A stretch of DNA of 64,000 bases from positions 14,878,001 to 14,942,000 of the forward strand of contig NC_135010.1 in NCBI RefSeq assembly GCF_051020985.1, written 5' to 3'. The notes below the pieces were generated by a model. It saw only the letters and a program-made list of their open reading frames with translations, was not told the origin of the DNA and searched no databases. The position numbers and the translations under genes were made by a program. Below are positions 23,973 through 35,985 of this stretch, piece after piece (the stretch's first letter is position 1; each line of letters begins with the position of its first letter). The DNA comes from Nomia melanderi. Taxonomy: Eukaryota > Arthropoda > Insecta > Hymenoptera > Halictidae.

Positions 23973-26900
23973 CGTCTGCCGGGCTTTCCGCCAATTCCAC
24001 GGCTGGACTGTATCTCGGCCGGTGGGAACTGGGTGCTCGAGTTACCAGCGCCGTTCTTTCGCCGCCTTAACCTGTTCACCGGCGGATTTTTCCGCCGTGA
24101 AACTCATATGGATCCGGTCGAAGCGACTAACGAGGATCTAGGTCACCGCGGAATTCATGAGGCCAGGATTTAACCCTAGAATCTTCCTATCCGTTTATCC
24201 GCGAGCGCGATCGTTCATTTCCTACGCTTGTTTTCCGAATATTCCGGCCGCGGAACATTCTGGGACATCCCCTATTTCCTCGGGGCATCTTCTTCGTCGC
24301 TAGGATCATTCTTCTAGGAATGAATGGGGAATATATCCTCGTTTCAGAGATTTCACTGCAATCTTCATCTCGGTCATCTTAAATTCTCCGCTTAAATCAT
24401 GAACATATTCCTCGGAGTTCAGGGGTTATTATTCAGCATCACAATCCTTAGTAACACAGTATTCTATTAGCCGAATAAAATGCTAAAAACTTGGAATACT
24501 CTCGAAGGCCATAGGACACTATTTAATCAAAGGACTATCTTATCAGCCCAGCTCTTTATTAGGCCCCGAGACTCCCTAAAGACTTTCCCTTCGCTAACAT
24601 CTGACACCCCTCAAACCGAACTGCACCGGCAGCCAATCATCGAGAGAATCTCAGCCGCGAAGGAACGCTCGCGAAACAATCAAAGCGTCCGCGTTCGGTC
24701 GCGCAACCCCTTAACCCAAAAGTTCGCCGGTCATAAACTCGGCCACGATCGATCATCCGCGTCCGAGCGTTGGTCCAGTGAACTCGGCCACTCGCGGGGG
24801 AGAAAAAAATCGAATGCCGCGAGCCATTAACTGGCGGATAATGGCCGGAGGGTCGGCGTAGCGGGGCGCGGAGGGTTTTCGAAAAATCTGGCAACGATTG
24901 TCACGGTCGACTCGTGCCAGATTCCCTCTTCAGCTCTCTGGTGGATACTCGACGGAGAGAGCCGGAGAGAGACAAAGAGAGAGAGAGAGTGTGCAGAGAG
25001 GTGGGAATCAATAGGCCCGTATTGTAGCACGGATTTGCAAGCCGCCGGCGGAAACCTTACGTATTCAACAGTGAGTCACACTTCCAGGAACGTATCCCAA
25101 CCCCTCTGCCTCTCTTCTCGCTCACCTACGACAATGTGCCACGGCCATTGTTTCCCACCCTTACCAAAATCAAACGCTCCCCGGTGCTCCCTCCCCCCCA
25201 GCCTCCTCCTCCTGACCGTGCGTCGTGTCTCTCTTCCTCCGCGTGTGTTTCGAGCCTCAGCCCCATTCTTTTTCCTGTTGCACCCCCTTTTCAAACGCGA
25301 TCACCGTGATTTCCATTTAGGCGTTCGTTTCAGCGCTTCCCGTTCGGGGCCGCTAATGACTCCTGCGGTAATGGCTGCGCGCGGTAACTCCGTTGAAAAG
25401 CGAGGATCGAGTAGCCTCTCGATCGCGTTCGGCTCGGGTCGCGGGTTTCTTCCGGCTGTTTCTCGTGCGTCGGTGACTTGGTCAACCTGTTGACTCGTCG
25501 ACTCGTTTGCCAACATGGCTGGCTGCGGGACGGCGGGGCTCGTTTGGCTCCGAGCTCTCGGCAGCTCTGGGATGTAGGTTTCAATCTGTTTTCACTTTGA
25601 ATTTCATCTTTCTATGAAAATTCTATCCTTCCTTTGGAAAGACTGTACTCTTAAGCTTGTAAAAATCATCGAAGAAAGTACCGACACCGGTTCGCCTATA
25701 AATTCCTTATCTCCTCGAATGATTCATAAATGAAGTCGTTCCGCATGCTAATGATTAAGGACTCGGTGCGCAATCTCGTCGGATGGCAACGCTCAAAGTT
25801 ATCCGAACACGGTCCAAACGACAATCGCCGGCCGCGATAAGATAGCCCGTGTTATTAAACACTCGGCAGACGTAATAAATACGAATCGTAACCGTGCACC
25901 TATCGCTGAGCGAGTCTACAGTTTCCCGAGGGACCGAGGTCTCGATCGGCGGCCATTCCTCGAACACCGTCCCGCGACAGAGAGCCGGTTAAACGAACAC
26001 TTAACGATTCCGGCTGGTTACAATCGAAGTGGGTCGAAGTTGATTGAAACTGAATCCCCATCTACCTCCTCCTCCTCCTGCTCCACCTCCGTCTGTCTCT
26101 CCGAGCGGTTGATTTTTAAATTTCCTCGTAACCGATACACGGTTACGGAGAACGCGTCTGGAAGTACTCTTCCCGTCTACGTGGATGGATAGGGCTGTCC
26201 CAGCTGTCGCAACGATGCATCCGAATTACCTTTAATACCTCTTTGTCCCGGTGCATCGGGTATGCGCGAAAGTTCTCGCCGATTCCGCTCGGCGATTTTT
26301 AGGGCCTCCGGGCCGAAGGAAATCACGCCGTTCGCGGAAACGTCGAGCTGCTCGATCGAGTGGAAAATAACGATGGAAACCATGTAATTGATTAACCCCT
26401 CGCCCTGCTTCTTTCGCGATTGCGCTGGCTGAAATGACTTTGTCGCCGATAATTCCTCGGAAACAACGGACGACTCTACGTTCGTCCACGTCCGCGTTCC
26501 GTTCGGAGCAATCGGAGGAATCGATAACGGGGATAACGCTTAATTCTGGATGAAACGAAGAATAATGCATGTCGACGCGCCTCTCGGAGAAATGATTAAA
26601 GTTGATTTAGTAATACCGAAACTTCAATGCGAGTCGGTTGAAAGCTTAGCGAACGCTTATAGTTCCCGCGAAGAAACACCGAAGAGTCAGCTCTCGAGTG
26701 CTTAGCAGTTCCGGCGTTAATGCAGCGCGCGGTTTTCCCGAAGTTCGGGCGTGCTCTTTAAATCGATGGGGGGACCCTTTCAGATACCCGATGCATTGTC
26801 TTCTCGCGGAATTCAGTCGAAAAACCTGAAAGAAACAGGAGGATCGGGAAAAGAGGCGGGCGGATCGAGGGGAACAGTTTTCCGAGTTCAGCAGACCTTG

Positions 26901-28081
26901 AACGGTACAAAGAGCGATGGCCACTGGTGGTTGGGAAAAGAGAGCCGTCCCGAAGGCCCGCGCGTGGAATAATCATCGAACGTAACCGTGGCCTTGGCTG
27001 AAGCTCGAGCCGCTTCCGGAAGAGGTTAATACCCGAAACGCATCGCTGACTCCGGAGGGCCAGACCGTGTCGTGAATGGTCCCGAGTTTCTACGCTCTCT
27101 CGCGGCGAGGAACGAGCCAGAGCTATTCGAACAATGCCTATTTATTTGCCAAGATCGTTATCCCGGTTAAAGGTCCAAGACGATCTTTACGGTCCCCGGC
27201 GTGTAATGACGCCGCGCGCGGGCGGAGCGGAGCCGGCGGGGCGGTCCCTTTCGTAATCGGTAACGCGTAATTGCCTAATTAAACGCGAACGTATTCTTCA
27301 GAGGCCGGGGCAAATTAAACCGAAGACGCGTAAGCTGATTCATTCGTGACGCCGCCGTAATTTGCCCTGCAATCTTGCGCGGCCGTTGGCTGCGCGCGGC
27401 GGATCGTTGGGCAAACGCGACGGTTAACGTTGTTACCAAGCGGGCCAGCGAAATTGTCGCCGGTGGGACCGGAGCCCACTCGTTCCTCCGAAACGATAAT
27501 CCTGTCAAGCTTCTTTCGTTCGTCGTAGGCTTAGCAATTGAAACTCTCCATCGGAACTAGAACATTGGCAATTCAATAAATTAACAGTAGAACAGACTGA
27601 GAATCACCAATTCCAAATTTCCCCTCGTTGCAGATTGAAATCTTAAAAAACTCACGCAAGCTATAAAATCATAACACGTGCCAGAGAACCATCGAACCTT
27701 CCATTTCCAAACTGGATATCTGCTCCCACAATATCAAAGCTGCATTATCAGTTCCACCGGAAATCTCCACAAACATCCAGCCCCGGCTCACGCGACAATA
27801 GCCCTCGTTGTCGGCAGCATTCGGCGATACGTAGAAAGTCTCGCAATATCTCCAGCCATTACAACGGTGCGCATCACGTGACGGTATCTCGCATCGGCCG
27901 GGATCGATCGTCGCAGGGAACAGCTGTTGTTCGATCAACTTCGTTTTCACCGGCGGAATTTCGTCCGTGATTCCGTCGCTGGATTTTTCTATCGATCGTC
28001 GTCCTCCGCGCTGTCTAGCCGACCAAGGTCGGGCATCGTTAGATCCGAAAGGAAGCGGCGGTGACAAGGACAACCGGCGGG

Positions 28082-28113
28082 GGAGAGGAGAGGAGAGGAG
28101 AGGAGAGGAGAGG
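28082..28113. repeat. (AGGAG)n pentanucleotide repeat
   Basis: Six AGGAG units. Complementary to the CCTCT run at 23936-23972; a shorter relative lies at 22722-22738. Confidence 0.9.
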
Positions 28114-29591
28114 GACCAAACGCGATTCCTCGTTTCGAGCGTGGCCGGCGGTCCCGTCCACGGTCAAACCGTAGCCGGCGTTTGTCGGTCAATTAGAGTC
28201 CGGAGCCCGAGTACCGGTAACATAGAGGCGAACGCTTGTCGGTGAACGTCCGCAGGGGGTCGTCGACCCAAGCCAGCCAACCCAGGCCTTAGTCGTCGGC
28301 TTTAACGCTGCTTTTACCGCAACTACCTTAACTCGGACGTTCGCTGGGCGCGCGCTCTTCTCTCCGTTTCGCTCGCCTCTCGACGCTTCTTCCACTCTTC
28401 CGCGACCTTGATCCGAAACTTTTCAACCCTCCCGATAGGACCGTGTCGTCCGCAGCGGAATCTCGGTGGAGACTCGAGTGGGAGTTGCGTTCTGTTGTAA
28501 TTACCTTACGTAGAATGTCGACCCCGATTGATAGCGACAGTGAGATGAGCTCTGAATATAGGGAATGGAAGTGGAATAATGCAAGCGCGGGGAACGAAAG
28601 CGGGAAGAGAAGTAGAGTTTTGTTAATCGTTTGAGTTTCATTAATAGAGATGTAACGTTGCATCTTTTGATCGTTTGAAATCTGTATACTAATTATGAGA
28701 CACGGATTCCTGCAACTCTTTGAAGGTTCCTTCGTGGTAAACGTTCATCGTTTCTCAACGAAACGTCGCTGGCTTTTTCTAGCCTTTTAAGACTAGCTGC
28801 GAAACATCGATAGTCGCAGATGGAATAGCAGCGAAAGTATTGAGCCTGGACCCCGTCGATTCCCCTTCTATTCGTCCCCGCGTGTCCCACTCTTTCGCCG
28901 GTTGAACCGGAGAACGTCGTAATCGGGCGTCGAATTCGAACGATCAACGACTCCGCGCGGCGTCGTCAGCTCCTTAGGCGCCTTAATCTCTGTCCGAGCG
29001 ATTGGAGTTCTGCCCAGAGTTCCTCGGTAAACGCTCGAGAGCATTGTCGAATAAATTAAGACGGCGGGGACGAGCCTGACGTGGTTCGTAATGGCTCGCT
29101 CGAATCCACCCTCTCACGGCGCGCGCCCCCGCCTCGCGCGGCGTGTTTCTCTAGCCGAAAATTTGCATGCGATATCGTGTGACTACCAGCTGTTCGCCGG
29201 TTCGGTCCCTGTAGACCGGCGCAGATTCGCTTGATAACGCCGCGGCGTTGGAATCCCGGTGAACGAGATCGATTTTTCGTCACCGCGACGCGCTCGCACG
29301 CTCTCCGCTCCGATTTTGCGTTTCGCGGGAATAGAGCCGACCGGCGATCCTCGGGAATTCCCGAAAACGCGGTCACGCGAGCCTGACCAAAGGTGAAACT
29401 CGAGACCAGAGGTTTTCCCGAGTTACTCAAAGTACAATGCTCGAAAGAAGTAAAACGAGAAGCGCGCGGAATAAACGACATTTGCGTATAGTTCGCGCGA
29501 GGGTCCAAGATTGACACAGTTTCCCTCGGCGAAATAGGCGACTCGAAAACTGTCGAACCGTCGAGTAACGTGGCCTCTCTCCCTGTTTCAG

Positions 29592-29642
29592 CAACTGTTC
29601 CGAAGCCAGCAGCAAGGTGCCACGCCTCAGCAGTTACAGTTG

Positions 29643-29677
<35 letters not shown>

Positions 29678-29978
29678 CTTGGCCGCGTCGCAGGCCCAGC
29701 AGCAGCAACAACAACAGCAACAACAGAACTTCCCCACGGCACCTTATACAGTGATCAGCGGCCAGGAACCGTATGTCGGCGCATTGATAGCCGGAGCGCC
29801 GCCCCCGGTCGTGCCACAGTATTATGGAGTCGCACCTTGGGTTTACCCCGCCGGATTGCTGCCGCAAGCACCACCGCAGGCGGCCGCGCCGCCTCCGCCC
29901 AGAAGACCGCTGACACCATCGTCGGCCGCAGCCGCGGCAGCTGCCGCCCAAGACACCGCGAATAATTTGGCGCAGACT
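29592..29978 (+). CDS. pum: pum exon with two polyglutamine runs
   Basis: 129 codons, phase 0 at both ends. It begins [14 protein letters not shown], followed by two runs of about ten Gln encoded by mixed CAG and CAA, an alanine run near the end, and the conserved [18 protein letters not shown] and RRPLTPSS blocks. The acceptor is a pyrimidine tract ending CAG at 29591; the donor is GTAAGC. This low-complexity region belongs to the N-terminal repression domains known from Drosophila Pumilio. Confidence 0.93.
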
Positions 29979-32900
29979 GTAAGCGGCTAATTAGTCCGTT
30001 TCCCGAACGAACCGAAACTACACGCTCGGGCCGCGCCACGTGTTTAGAAATAAATCCCATTGTCGCCGCCGCTGTTCGAGTCTCGCCGATACAGTTCCCG
30101 ATCGCTGAGGCTCGCTTCTCCTCTTCGTCTGCCCCGGCGCTCCTAGTTTCTTCTTTCGCTCCCTCTCTGTTTCGCGAAGGTCTTCGGCGGCGATTAAATA
30201 TAAACTGCGAGCAATTTAACGGGCCATTAATGTCTTCGCGTTTCGGTGAAAATAGTTAGGAATTCGGACCGTTGCGTTTGGCTCGGATCACGGTCTCAGG
30301 CGCGCGGCGCTTCGATCGCTTCGCTGGGAGTTTTATGTTCGGGAAAGAAGTCGTGACAGGGTGTCTAACTGGTGGCCCGCGAGCCTCTTCCTCTTGACTT
30401 GGTACTCGAGAACAGTGCGCTTCGAATCGTTTCTATATCGAGAACTTGGAATCATACGTGAATCGAATCTTCGTTACGAATCTCTGTCAACTTCTGTCGA
30501 ACCAATACGACCGGCCGATCGAAAGGCGATAACTTTGCGAGAACAGCAGTCGCACACTTCTAATTTTGAAGATGTATATTAACCAGTGTATTGTTCGCGA
30601 TGTTCACAGGTTCAGGGTCAATACCAGGTGATACCGGCGTATTACGATCAAAATGGGTCCATCGTGATGGGCGGTGTGCGCGGTTTGAGCTCCGCCGCTA
30701 CCCCCATGAGATTGGTCAGCCCGGCGCCGGTTCTGGTGAACAGAGCTCCGTCGCAACCACCGCCGGGACCACCGGCACCACCACCGCCGAGTCTATACTC
30801 CCAGCCGACCCCCACGTCCCACAGCAACGCCACGCCAGGAGAATGTTTGGGTAAGATCTCCGTGCGATTCCTCCTCGAGATCCCACCTCGAACGGAACGG
30901 ATTCGTTCCCTCGGCGTTGTAGATACGTGTTGTTCTCCTAACGATACTTCCTCCCCATCCCCCCTTCACTAGTAAGTTCGCTAGTTCGTCGAGGGCGGCC
31001 GCGTGAAACTGGCCGAGCGGACCTCTGAGAATATCCGCGCGGAACGTGTTCGCCGGTGACCTATTAACCGGTCGGTTTTCGGCCGAAATTGTATCGCGTG
31101 GTTGGCGGGTACCCTCGGGAATAATTATCGACGTTCTTTATTCGCGTACGTTTATCGCCTGCATTTCTCGCGAGCTGCCTTTTCGAAACTACCGCGAAGC
31201 ATGGAACGGTAGCGAGGAATCTTTGTCTTCCGTGACTAAATTACATGGAAACGAAAGAAGCTAGAGGGATCGGAGGAAAACACGTTGATGCTTAAAGTTC
31301 GTCGACTTCGCAGGTGCATCCAGGAAAAGATTCGCGCGGATCGTACACGTAGCTAACACAAACGAAATCAATCCTCCGGAGTGCTCCTCGCGGCGGGCAC
31401 AATGTAATTTACGATAACAGCTAATGGGTTCACTGAAACGCAAGAACAATCCGTCGAGCGGCTCGCGAACGCGCGAAGTCATTGAAAAACGAGACGAGCA
31501 GGCCTCGAACGAGCGGAGAACTCGTCTCCCTCCGGTTAACAGGTTAATCGAAGTTTAAGTGTTTCGCGTCGATACCGTTGGCAGTGGCTCGGTCGTTTCG
31601 CTCCGCGCCCCCGTCCGTCCGTCCGTCTGTCTGTCGGCCCCCGTATACATATTATGTACATACATGCATGGCGCATCGTGATATCGAGGACGTATCGAGA
31701 AGATCCGAGGAAGACACGCGATTAACGTCGCAGTAGCGTCGTCCTTTTTCTGTTTCTGTTGGCTGTACATACGTGTATACACGTCGTGTAATTAACCTCG
31801 TGACTAAAAAGAAAGACAAACGAGGGAGGGGAAAGAAACGAGAGGGAATGAGAGACGGAGAACGTACAGAGTTATATGCTTATATACAAGTGGCGTTCAG
31901 AAGTTCCCGACCAGATCGTTTATGGATCTTACACGATAAAGGCTCTAAGAATTTCTTCTTATTGACAAATTAAGGATATCGCATGACAAGATACTGTAAA
32001 AAAGTCGACACCATCTATTTACACACTGTTTCAGAAATAAAGAATTCAGCATGTTCAAAGGTTCTCGGCCAGAGTGTTAAAACAGAAAGCAATACTGCAA
32101 AGTAAATATTCCTCTAATCAACTATTATACTTAAAACGTAATATAAGCGTAATATGCCTACAATTTCTCTATTTCTCAAATAAATTATTAACGACAAAGT
32201 GACCGTATCGGAGTAAAGAAATCACAGGCCAAAGGGTTAATCGCGACACGTCGACGGTACAGGAACTCCGTTCGAAAACCGATTCGGCCGAGAACTTTCG
32301 AGCGCCACTGTATATAAACACATATATACGCGTATCGATGTCAATATCGGAAGCGCGCGTTGTGTGTATGCGTTTTGGAAGCGGCATTATCGACCCTAGG
32401 CTTAATAGACGGTGTAAGGTTGGTAAGGTACGGCAGATTAATTGATAACTAAGAGCGTGTGTGGGTTGCGGGCTTTCGGTGCAGGTCTGGCGGCGTGCAG
32501 CGCAGCAGCGGTGGTTGCACAAGCCCAAGCGGTCGCCGTACAACAGGCGCAACAGCAAGGATCAGGACTAGCCGCCGGTTTGGCGGCCCTCGGATACGGC
32601 GGCTCCCCTCTGGGGGCACTGGGCTCGCCTGCTCAGCTGCAGAGCACAGGTACAGAAGAGATTCCATCCTAGCCGGCGACCGATCTTTCGGGATGCGGCC
32701 GTAGGCTCCGCTGTTTTCAGGCGTCCGGCGGTGTGCGTCTCGCTCCGTGTTCTCTGTTCTGTACATAACCCGAGCCATATGTTTGCATGCCTCTCTCCTG
32801 CGAGACACGTCCGTTTTTGTCCTCTTTCGAGAAGCACGTGCACCGTACCAGCGAAGCCCCCCTTTCGCACCGCTCCCCCAAGCCCCCTGGCAGAACGCGA

Positions 32901-35900
32901 TCCAGATCGCATCGAGGAATCGTTTTCACGTTGCAAACCGGAGATCAGTGTATAAACTATGTGTACATTAGAGTGTCTTTGTTTGTCGAGAGTAGCGTAG
33001 CGATTCCCGTGTAAAGAATGTAGCAGGGGTCGCCGAGGATGGCCTGAATGTTTGGAGACTTCGACGACCTGTTCGTTGAATCGATATTCAGTCCATAAAG
33101 AAGCAAACGTGCCTGTTGTATTAATATATTCTATGACTTCCGTCGCATCCTCTTCGCTGTCGAAGCTGTCTTTGTGAATAACTCCGAACAGCTTACCGAA
33201 TACCTTTTGCCGGGGGTAATAGAATCAGACCGGAGACCGCGGCGTCCAGCGAGATCCCTCTTCAGGAGCACGTGATTTTGTTCGCAGGTCTGGGCCTCGG
33301 CGCTTCGTCCACCGCGCGAAGAGACTCGTTCGACAGGAACACGTCGGCGTTCAGCCCCAGCTTGGAGTACAGCCGCGCGAAGTGGCCCCAGAGTTACGGC
33401 GCACTCGGTAATCGTCGTCCTCGTAAAACCGGAGGCGGACCGCGATCCGGAATTTCATTTCTGGCCGGCGGCCGCTAACAGTTGATCCTGTTTATAGGCA
33501 CGGTAACGGCATCGCCGAGCCCGTTAGGATTATCCTTAACACCGCCGCCAACTTTGGGAGGATCTTTGGGCGGACTGGTCGGCGGAGCCAGCCGGGTGTC
33601 CGCCGCACCCGGAGCGGAGGCGAAGTTCCGTGCGAGCGCGGTTCCGGCTTTAACGGCTAATGGAGTTTTCGGCTCGAGCAGTTCCCTTTTCCCCAACTTG
33701 GTGGGCAAACCCGGCCGCGGCGGCACCACCAGCATCGGGGACAAAAATGCCGGCGGACGATCACGCCTCCTCGAGGACTTCAGGAATAACCGGTGCGTTC
33801 TTTTCGATTTTATTGTGCGCGGAGGCGAAAAGTTGGCTAACTATCTGTAAGTTGAAAGGAGCTGCGGCTTAGATAGCTAAGGGAACAGCTGTTTAGCTAA
33901 GTAAGTTGCAGCGAGTAGCTGTAGTTTAGCTAAATGAACGAGAACGAACGAAATGAAACGCGGAGGAAGCGTGGTACAATGGGACACGTTATCGAGGTTT
34001 TCTTCCGCTTCAGGTTCCCGAGTCTCCAGCTACGCGATCTGGCCAATCACATAGTCGAGTTCAGTCAAGACCAGCACGGTTCCCGTTTCATTCAGCAGAA
34101 ATTGGAGCGCGCCTCGGCCAGTGAGAAGCAGCTTGTGTTCCAAGAAATTCTTACCTCCGCTTACTCACTAATGACCGACGTATTCGGGAATTACGTTATT
34201 CAGAAGTTCTTCGAGTTCGGCACGCCGGAACAGAAGTCCACCCTCGCTCAAAAGGTAATTGCCTTACGGCATTTGTTTACGTCTCGAATGTTCATTTAAC
34301 AGTCTGACCGCCGCACCGGACGATTGGTTATCGAGTATAGCCGAGGTTTGTTCGAACAATCGAATCAACTTCGACGCTATGGGACAAGCTAGCGCCGGTG
34401 CGTCGATCTGTTGAAATGATGATTATCTTTTGCGTGTCAACTGATTCGACGCAGTGATCGAGGATATTTCGATACTGATGCGGCGAGTCAGAGGCGCGCC
34501 GTTCGATCGTCGGAGTTTCGTTACATTGACGGCCGTGTTGCGATAGGTTCGAGGACACGTACTGCCCTTGGCACTGCAGATGTACGGCTGTAGGGTGATT
34601 CAGAAGGCTCTCGAATCGATCGGGCCAGAACAGCAGCAGGAGATCGTCCGAGAGCTGGACGGCCACGTTCTGAAGTGCGTGAAAGATCAAAACGGGAACC
34701 ACGTGGTGCAGAAGTGCATCGAGTGCGTCGAGCCGCGGGCTCTGCAGTTCGTGATCGGCGCGTTCGCCGGCCAGGTCTATTCCCTGAGCACCCACCCCTA
34801 CGGGTGCAGAGTGATCCAACGTATTCTCGAGCATTGCACCCCTGAACAGACTCAGGGCATCCTGCAAGAGCTGCACGCTGCTACTGATCAGCTCATTCAA
34901 GATCAGTATGGTAATTACGTTATCCAGCACGTACTCGGTGAGTAGCATTATCATCGTCGACTCGTTGCCCTTCGACTTGACACTGGAACGCCCGAACAAC
35001 TCGGAATTAAACAATTCCGAGATAATACGATCTCGCGATAAGCTGGCTTCTCCAGGCAGAATTAAATAGATTTAACTCGATACCTGTCACCGAACCACGG
35101 GATAATAGGGGATAATGCCTACCTGCATACACCGTTTTTAATTATTATCTTGTATCGTTTCCCCCACTACCTCGGGATAAGATCATTCGAAGGCAGTTTG
35201 TGATTATCGGTCGAACGAGCAACACGTCTTACTTTAATCCTCGTGTGAATCGATCGGACTGCTCGGTAGTTCCAGTGTTAACGTTGTCTAGCCGGTGGCA
35301 GGAGGTAACTTGACTTTAACCGATGCGCTTTTAAAGAACATGGAAAACCGGAAGACAAAGCACAGCTGATCAGCAGCGTAAGGGGTAAAGTACTTACTCT
35401 CTCTCAACACAAATTCGCCAGCAACGTCGTTGAAAAGTGCGTGACCCACGCCACGAGACAAGAGCGCGCCGTGCTGATCGAAGAAGTATGCGGCTTCAAT
35501 GACAAGTAAGTTGTGATTCTTATAAATAAACAGTTATTCAGGTTGCCCGGCCGTTGTCAACCGTGATCGCCATCTGTTTTTCGGGCGGTATATCCGATTC
35601 TCTGCATACGTTACGTAAACCATGAAAGAGTTTAGTGCGTGACTAATTTCTGTACGTGTTACGAAACAGCGCATTGAACGTTATGATGAAGGATCAGTAT
35701 GCCAACTACGTGGTACAGAAGATGATCGATGTAGCGGAACCGGCGCAGCGCAAGGTATTGATGCACAAGATCCGCCCACACTTAGGCAGCTTGCGCAAGT
35801 ACACCTACGGGAAGCACATCATCGTCAAGCTCGAGAAGTTCTTTATGAAGACCGCGTCAGCGATGGGAGTGGCGACGCCGGCTGGTGCTTCGAGCGGCGG

Positions 35901-35985
35901 AGGTGATCTGGGCCCTATAGGGCCGCCCGCTTCTGCTGCTGGCCCGGTCTCGACGCCAGCCCAGCAGCCGACGCAGGTTCTATAA
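29592..35985 (+). CDS. pum: Pumilio RNA-binding translational repressor, C-terminal part, nine exons
   Basis: Coding exons: 29592-29978, 30610-30850, 32485-32649, 33288-33407, 33498-33792, 34014-34254, 34547-34937, 35337-35505, 35670-35985 (TAA at 35983). Every join keeps frame with GT-AG borders, giving 774 residues. The first part has glutamine runs and the insect Pumilio signatures [42 protein letters not shown] and [15 protein letters not shown]. The PUM homology domain starts near [13 protein letters not shown] and has eight repeats with the RNA-reading residues SRFIQ, NYVIQ, CRVIQ, NHVVQ, CRVIQ, NYVIQ, SNVVE and NYVVQ, the set that reads UGUANAUA. The protein is cytoplasmic; with Nanos and Brat partners it represses and destabilises target mRNAs in germ line, embryo and neurons. 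The start codon and N-terminal exons lie upstream, outside the window or not recognisable in it, so the CDS is 5' partial. Confidence 0.97.
31885..32312. mobile_element. Tc1/mariner-like non-autonomous element in pum intron
   Basis: TA at 31885 is followed by CAAGTGGCGTTCAGAAGTTC; the other end, read in reverse, is CAGTGGCGCTCGAAAGTTC next to TA at 32311. TA target duplications with CAGTGGCG termini are typical of Tc1/mariner elements. An internal AAAGGTTCTCGGCCAGA near 32058-32074 repeats the subterminal sequence. About 424 bp, AT-rich, no transposase frame. It lies in the intron 30851-32484. Confidence 0.65.
32485..32649 (+). CDS. pum: pum symmetric exon (165 nt, phase 1-1)
   Basis: Begins after TTTCGGTGCAG and ends ACAG before GTACAG. 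Encodes an alanine and glutamine rich linker ([16 protein letters not shown], then [16 protein letters not shown]). Both borders are phase 1, so skipping it leaves the frame intact. Confidence 0.85.
33288..33407 (+). CDS. pum: pum symmetric exon (120 nt, phase 1-1) with RRDSFDR motif
   Basis: Acceptor TTCGCAG, donor GTAATC. Encodes [17 protein letters not shown] and then [11 protein letters not shown] and [10 protein letters not shown], all recognisable in fly Pumilio. Phase 1 at both ends makes it skippable in frame. Confidence 0.9.
34014..35982 (+). CDS. pum: PUM homology domain exons (repeats 1-8)
   Basis: Exon 34014-34254 carries repeats 1-2, 34547-34937 repeats 3-6, 35337-35505 repeat 7 and 35670-35985 repeat 8 plus the tail. 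All eight repeats keep the canonical base-contact residues, so RNA specificity should be the standard UGUANAUA. The tail after the last helix is short and ends with a GDLGPIGPP segment that resembles the extreme C-terminus of fly Pumilio. Confidence 0.96.

Larger units (their letters stand above)
1..29591 (+). other. Long non-coding stretch, probable large pumilio intron
   Basis: No exon with recognisable homology is seen on either strand. The stretch ends in a good splice acceptor (pyrimidine tract then CAG at 29589-29591) that opens the first pum exon in view. Pumilio genes of insects are known for very long introns, so a single intron or the 5' half of the gene is the simplest reading. The DNA is GC-rich and CpG-rich, and many open frames on both strands are explained by a shortage of stop codons. 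It holds several short inverted-repeat elements, GAGC-type and CCTCT-type simple repeats, and a 58-bp duplication, listed separately. Small alternative 5' exons of pum could be hidden here. Confidence 0.6.

Noticed and set aside
29056..29742. 228-codon minus-strand frame with alanine runs
   Set aside because: It is partly antisense to the pum polyglutamine exon (CTG repeats read as Ala/Leu) and partly to CpG-rich intron; no homology.
32485..32672. Alternative reading of the pum 32485 exon in other frames with Arg/Gly-rich peptide
   Set aside because: Only the frame giving [14 protein letters not shown] joins both neighbours in phase and fits Pumilio linker composition.
34328..35014. 228-codon minus-strand frame
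   Set aside because: Antisense shadow of the conserved PUM repeat exon 34547-34937.
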